From Flagellimonas amoyensis (lineage in GTDB: Bacteria; Bacteroidota; Bacteroidia; Flavobacteriales; Flavobacteriaceae): 64,000 bases of DNA. The stretch spans positions 310,001-374,000 of the forward strand of contig NZ_QBUK01000003.1 of the NCBI RefSeq assembly GCF_003058265.1, read 5' to 3'. The notes under the pieces were generated by a model that saw nothing but the letters and a program-made list of their open reading frames with translations, was not told where the DNA came from and did no database searches. A program made the translations under genes and the position numbers. Below, piece by piece: positions 62,856 through 64,000 of the stretch; the first letter of the stretch is position 1, and each line of letters starts with the position of its first letter.

Positions 62856-63395
62856 ATGAAATGTGATATATTCAATATTTGGGAAGACCTTCGGACTGAT
62901 TTAAGGAACTATGTGGGCAAGCGTGTTTACAATGAGCATGATGTTGATGATATAATGCAAACGATTCTTATCAAGGTCATAACATATTGTGAGAAAAAAA
63001 ATGACGTAAGATATATAAAGGCTTGGTTATACAGGATTGCACAACATACAATTTTTGACTTTTACAAGAAGCCAAGAAAGACCACACTTGTTGACCTGGA
63101 ACAGTTGCACCTGTTTGTTCCGGATGAATATGATGAAAACGTCTTTGTTTGGCTCGATAAGTTTATAAATGGTCTCCCTATCGACTATTCAACTCCCTTG
63201 AGACTTTCGGATATAGAAGGCCTTCCGCAGAAAAGTATTGCCGCGCATCTGGGCTTGACATTATCGGCAACAAAGTCAAGGATCTTAAGGGCAAGGAAAA
63301 AGGTTAGGGCAAAGTTTGATGAATGTGGTGAAGTTGAATATTCTGAAAACCAAATGTGGAGATTTACCATTACAAAATCCTGTTGCCTATCATAA
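62856..63395 (+). CDS. SigZ-like ECF sigma factor (second of two)
   Basis: A 179-residue sigma factor. Region 2 is at about 25-75 (VDDIMQTILIKVITY, IKAWLYRIAQHTIFDFYKK) and region 4 at about 110-150 (LPQKSIAAHLGLTLSATKSRILRARKKV). It ends with DECGEVEYSENQ and TKSCCLS, fewer cysteines than the first copy but in the same positions. It starts 12 bp after the permease gene. Similarity to the product of 60938 is clear in both domains, but the two are diverged and not a recent duplicate. Confidence 0.88.
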   Translation: MKCDIFNIWEDLRTDLRNYVGKRVYNEHDVDDIMQTILIKVITYCEKKNDVRYIKAWLYRIAQHTIFDFYKKPRKTTLVDLEQLHLFVPDEYDENVFVWLDKFINGLPIDYSTPLRLSDIEGLPQKSIAAHLGLTLSATKSRILRARKKVRAKFDECGEVEYSENQMWRFTITKSCCLS

Positions 63396-63416
63396 TTTTG
63401 TATAAACCTGCATCCT

Positions 63417-63459
63417 TTGTCCATTTTCCATGTCTTAGGGGTAAACTTTAATCTTAAAA
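63417..63459 (+). promoter_or_regulatory. Candidate SigZ-type promoter upstream of the DUF2703 gene
   Basis: TTG (63417-63419), a 21-nt spacer and GTAAACTTTAATCTTAAAA from 63441, resembling the element at 61568-61605. The ATG follows at 63464. Confidence 0.35.
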
Positions 63460-63463
63460 ACGT

Positions 63464-63937
63464 ATGAACATGGAAGTAAAGACAAAAAATGCATTGAGAG
63501 TGACCCTTTTTCAAGTGGGAATGCCAACAACTGGGGAAGGTACTTGCTCAGCCTGTGATTCTGTTCAAGGTGTATTGCTATCGGCGATTCAAGAAGTTCA
63601 AGAACTCTTTGATCATTTGAACTGCGAAATCTTGTTCAGTTCAACCATGATTAAAACGATAGAGGAAGCCGAAAAAGCCCATATTGTTGCTTCCCCTACC
63701 ATAAGGGTCGGCAACCTCGATTTCCATCCTGAACATTTGGAAGACAGTCCGGAAGCCAGGGAATGGGTTTGGAATGGAGCTACAATGGGAGAACCCAATA
63801 AAGAAATCTTAATCGAGGTATTGCTCAAAGGCTATTTTGAACCCAAAAATGACCATGGGGAAATAACCTTGTACCCTTACATTCTAAAACACTTAAAAGG
63901 AGAAGTGACCGCGGATTCCAACTGCGGATGCCATTGA
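63464..63937 (+). CDS. DUF2703 domain protein, CxxC thioredoxin-like
   Basis: A 157-residue protein of the DUF2703 family. GTCSACDSVQ (Cys28, Cys31) is a redox or metal CxxC at the start of a helix after a beta strand, thioredoxin-like, and VASPTIRVGNLDF gives the cis-proline strand. It ends NCGCH, further metal ligands. It is the last gene before the edge. Its place in the sigma/permease module suggests it handles a soft metal or arsenical. Confidence 0.85.
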   Translation: MNMEVKTKNALRVTLFQVGMPTTGEGTCSACDSVQGVLLSAIQEVQELFDHLNCEILFSSTMIKTIEEAEKAHIVASPTIRVGNLDFHPEHLEDSPEAREWVWNGATMGEPNKEILIEVLLKGYFEPKNDHGEITLYPYILKHLKGEVTADSNCGCH

Positions 63938-64000
63938 TGAATGATTGGGTGAACCGCCTTAGGTTCTGTTAGATGAGATTTACCTCATACAAGAAAAGAC

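Noticed and set aside
1-64000. CRISPR arrays, rRNA genes, complete insertion sequences
   Set aside because: No regularly spaced repeats, rRNA-like stretches or transposase genes were seen; the regular 10-bp TGCA boxes at 42137-42220 are too short and too close to be CRISPR.

Overview
The window is a marine-type Flavobacteriaceae chromosome segment (Bacteroidota; Muricauda/Allomuricauda/Maribacter-like is my guess). Evidence: GldI; a giant adhesin with a T9SS type-B sorting tail; a SusC/SusD pair; TAnnTTTG promoter boxes with almost no Shine-Dalgarno signal; and the order parA-parB-DUF5683-dapB-lepB-WbqC-DUF6122, which I recognise from flavobacteria. Genes are tightly packed, with many 1, 4 or 8 bp overlaps.

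Layout. 1-7,600: an exported amidohydrolase-like protein cut by the left edge, a DUF3810 metalloprotease-like membrane protein, two lipoprotein prolyl isomerases (cyclophilin-FKBP fusion and GldI), NrnA-type DHH phosphoesterase, a PhoD-like lipoprotein, ndk and a GNAT. 7,590-15,740: recF operon, TPR membrane protein, ribH, then mutL, two rhomboid proteases and an EEP-family protein. 15,728-21,476: the parAB-dapB-lepB operon. 21,610-29,655: methylmalonyl-CoA mutase subunits with ftsB/divIC and udk on the minus strand, and a three-gene biotin-dependent acyl-CoA carboxylase on the plus strand. Together these look like a propionyl-CoA to succinyl-CoA route.

31,204-43,834 is a coherent peptidoglycan-sugar locus. 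It encodes SusC/SusD, a GHL10 lipoprotein (the family of E. coli DigH, which cuts denuded glycan strands), an acetyltransferase, an AmpG-like permease, NagZ and AnmK on the minus strand. A DeoR-type regulator and MurQ diverge from SusC. The intergenic region between susC and the regulator carries TGCA/TTTGCA boxes at exact 10-bp phase. A pyrroloquinoline-quinone-type sugar dehydrogenase converges on murQ. 45,111-53,417 is one 2,768-residue SprB-like T9SS substrate.

53,686 to the right edge looks like an integrated metal(loid)-resistance island. It starts at a tRNA-Pro(GGG), followed by a tyrosine integrase of the IntDOT-like type. Next comes an ArsR-merTP-GDCCVxC cassette. Then an arsenic operon: ArsR, a secreted cysteine-free arsenate-reductase-like pseudoenzyme, DUF6428, arsenate reductase, ACR3 and a metallophosphoesterase. 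The last module has two SigZ-like sigma factors bracketing a thioredoxin-like protein and a YraQ/ArsP-type permease, followed by a DUF2703 protein. The right end of the island is not in the window. Inverted repeats upstream of the ArsR-controlled genes are candidate operators. The most novel-looking items are the exported pseudo-arsenate reductase, the peptidoglycan utilisation locus with its phased boxes, and the twin-SigZ module. All calls come from reading the sequence, without database searches.
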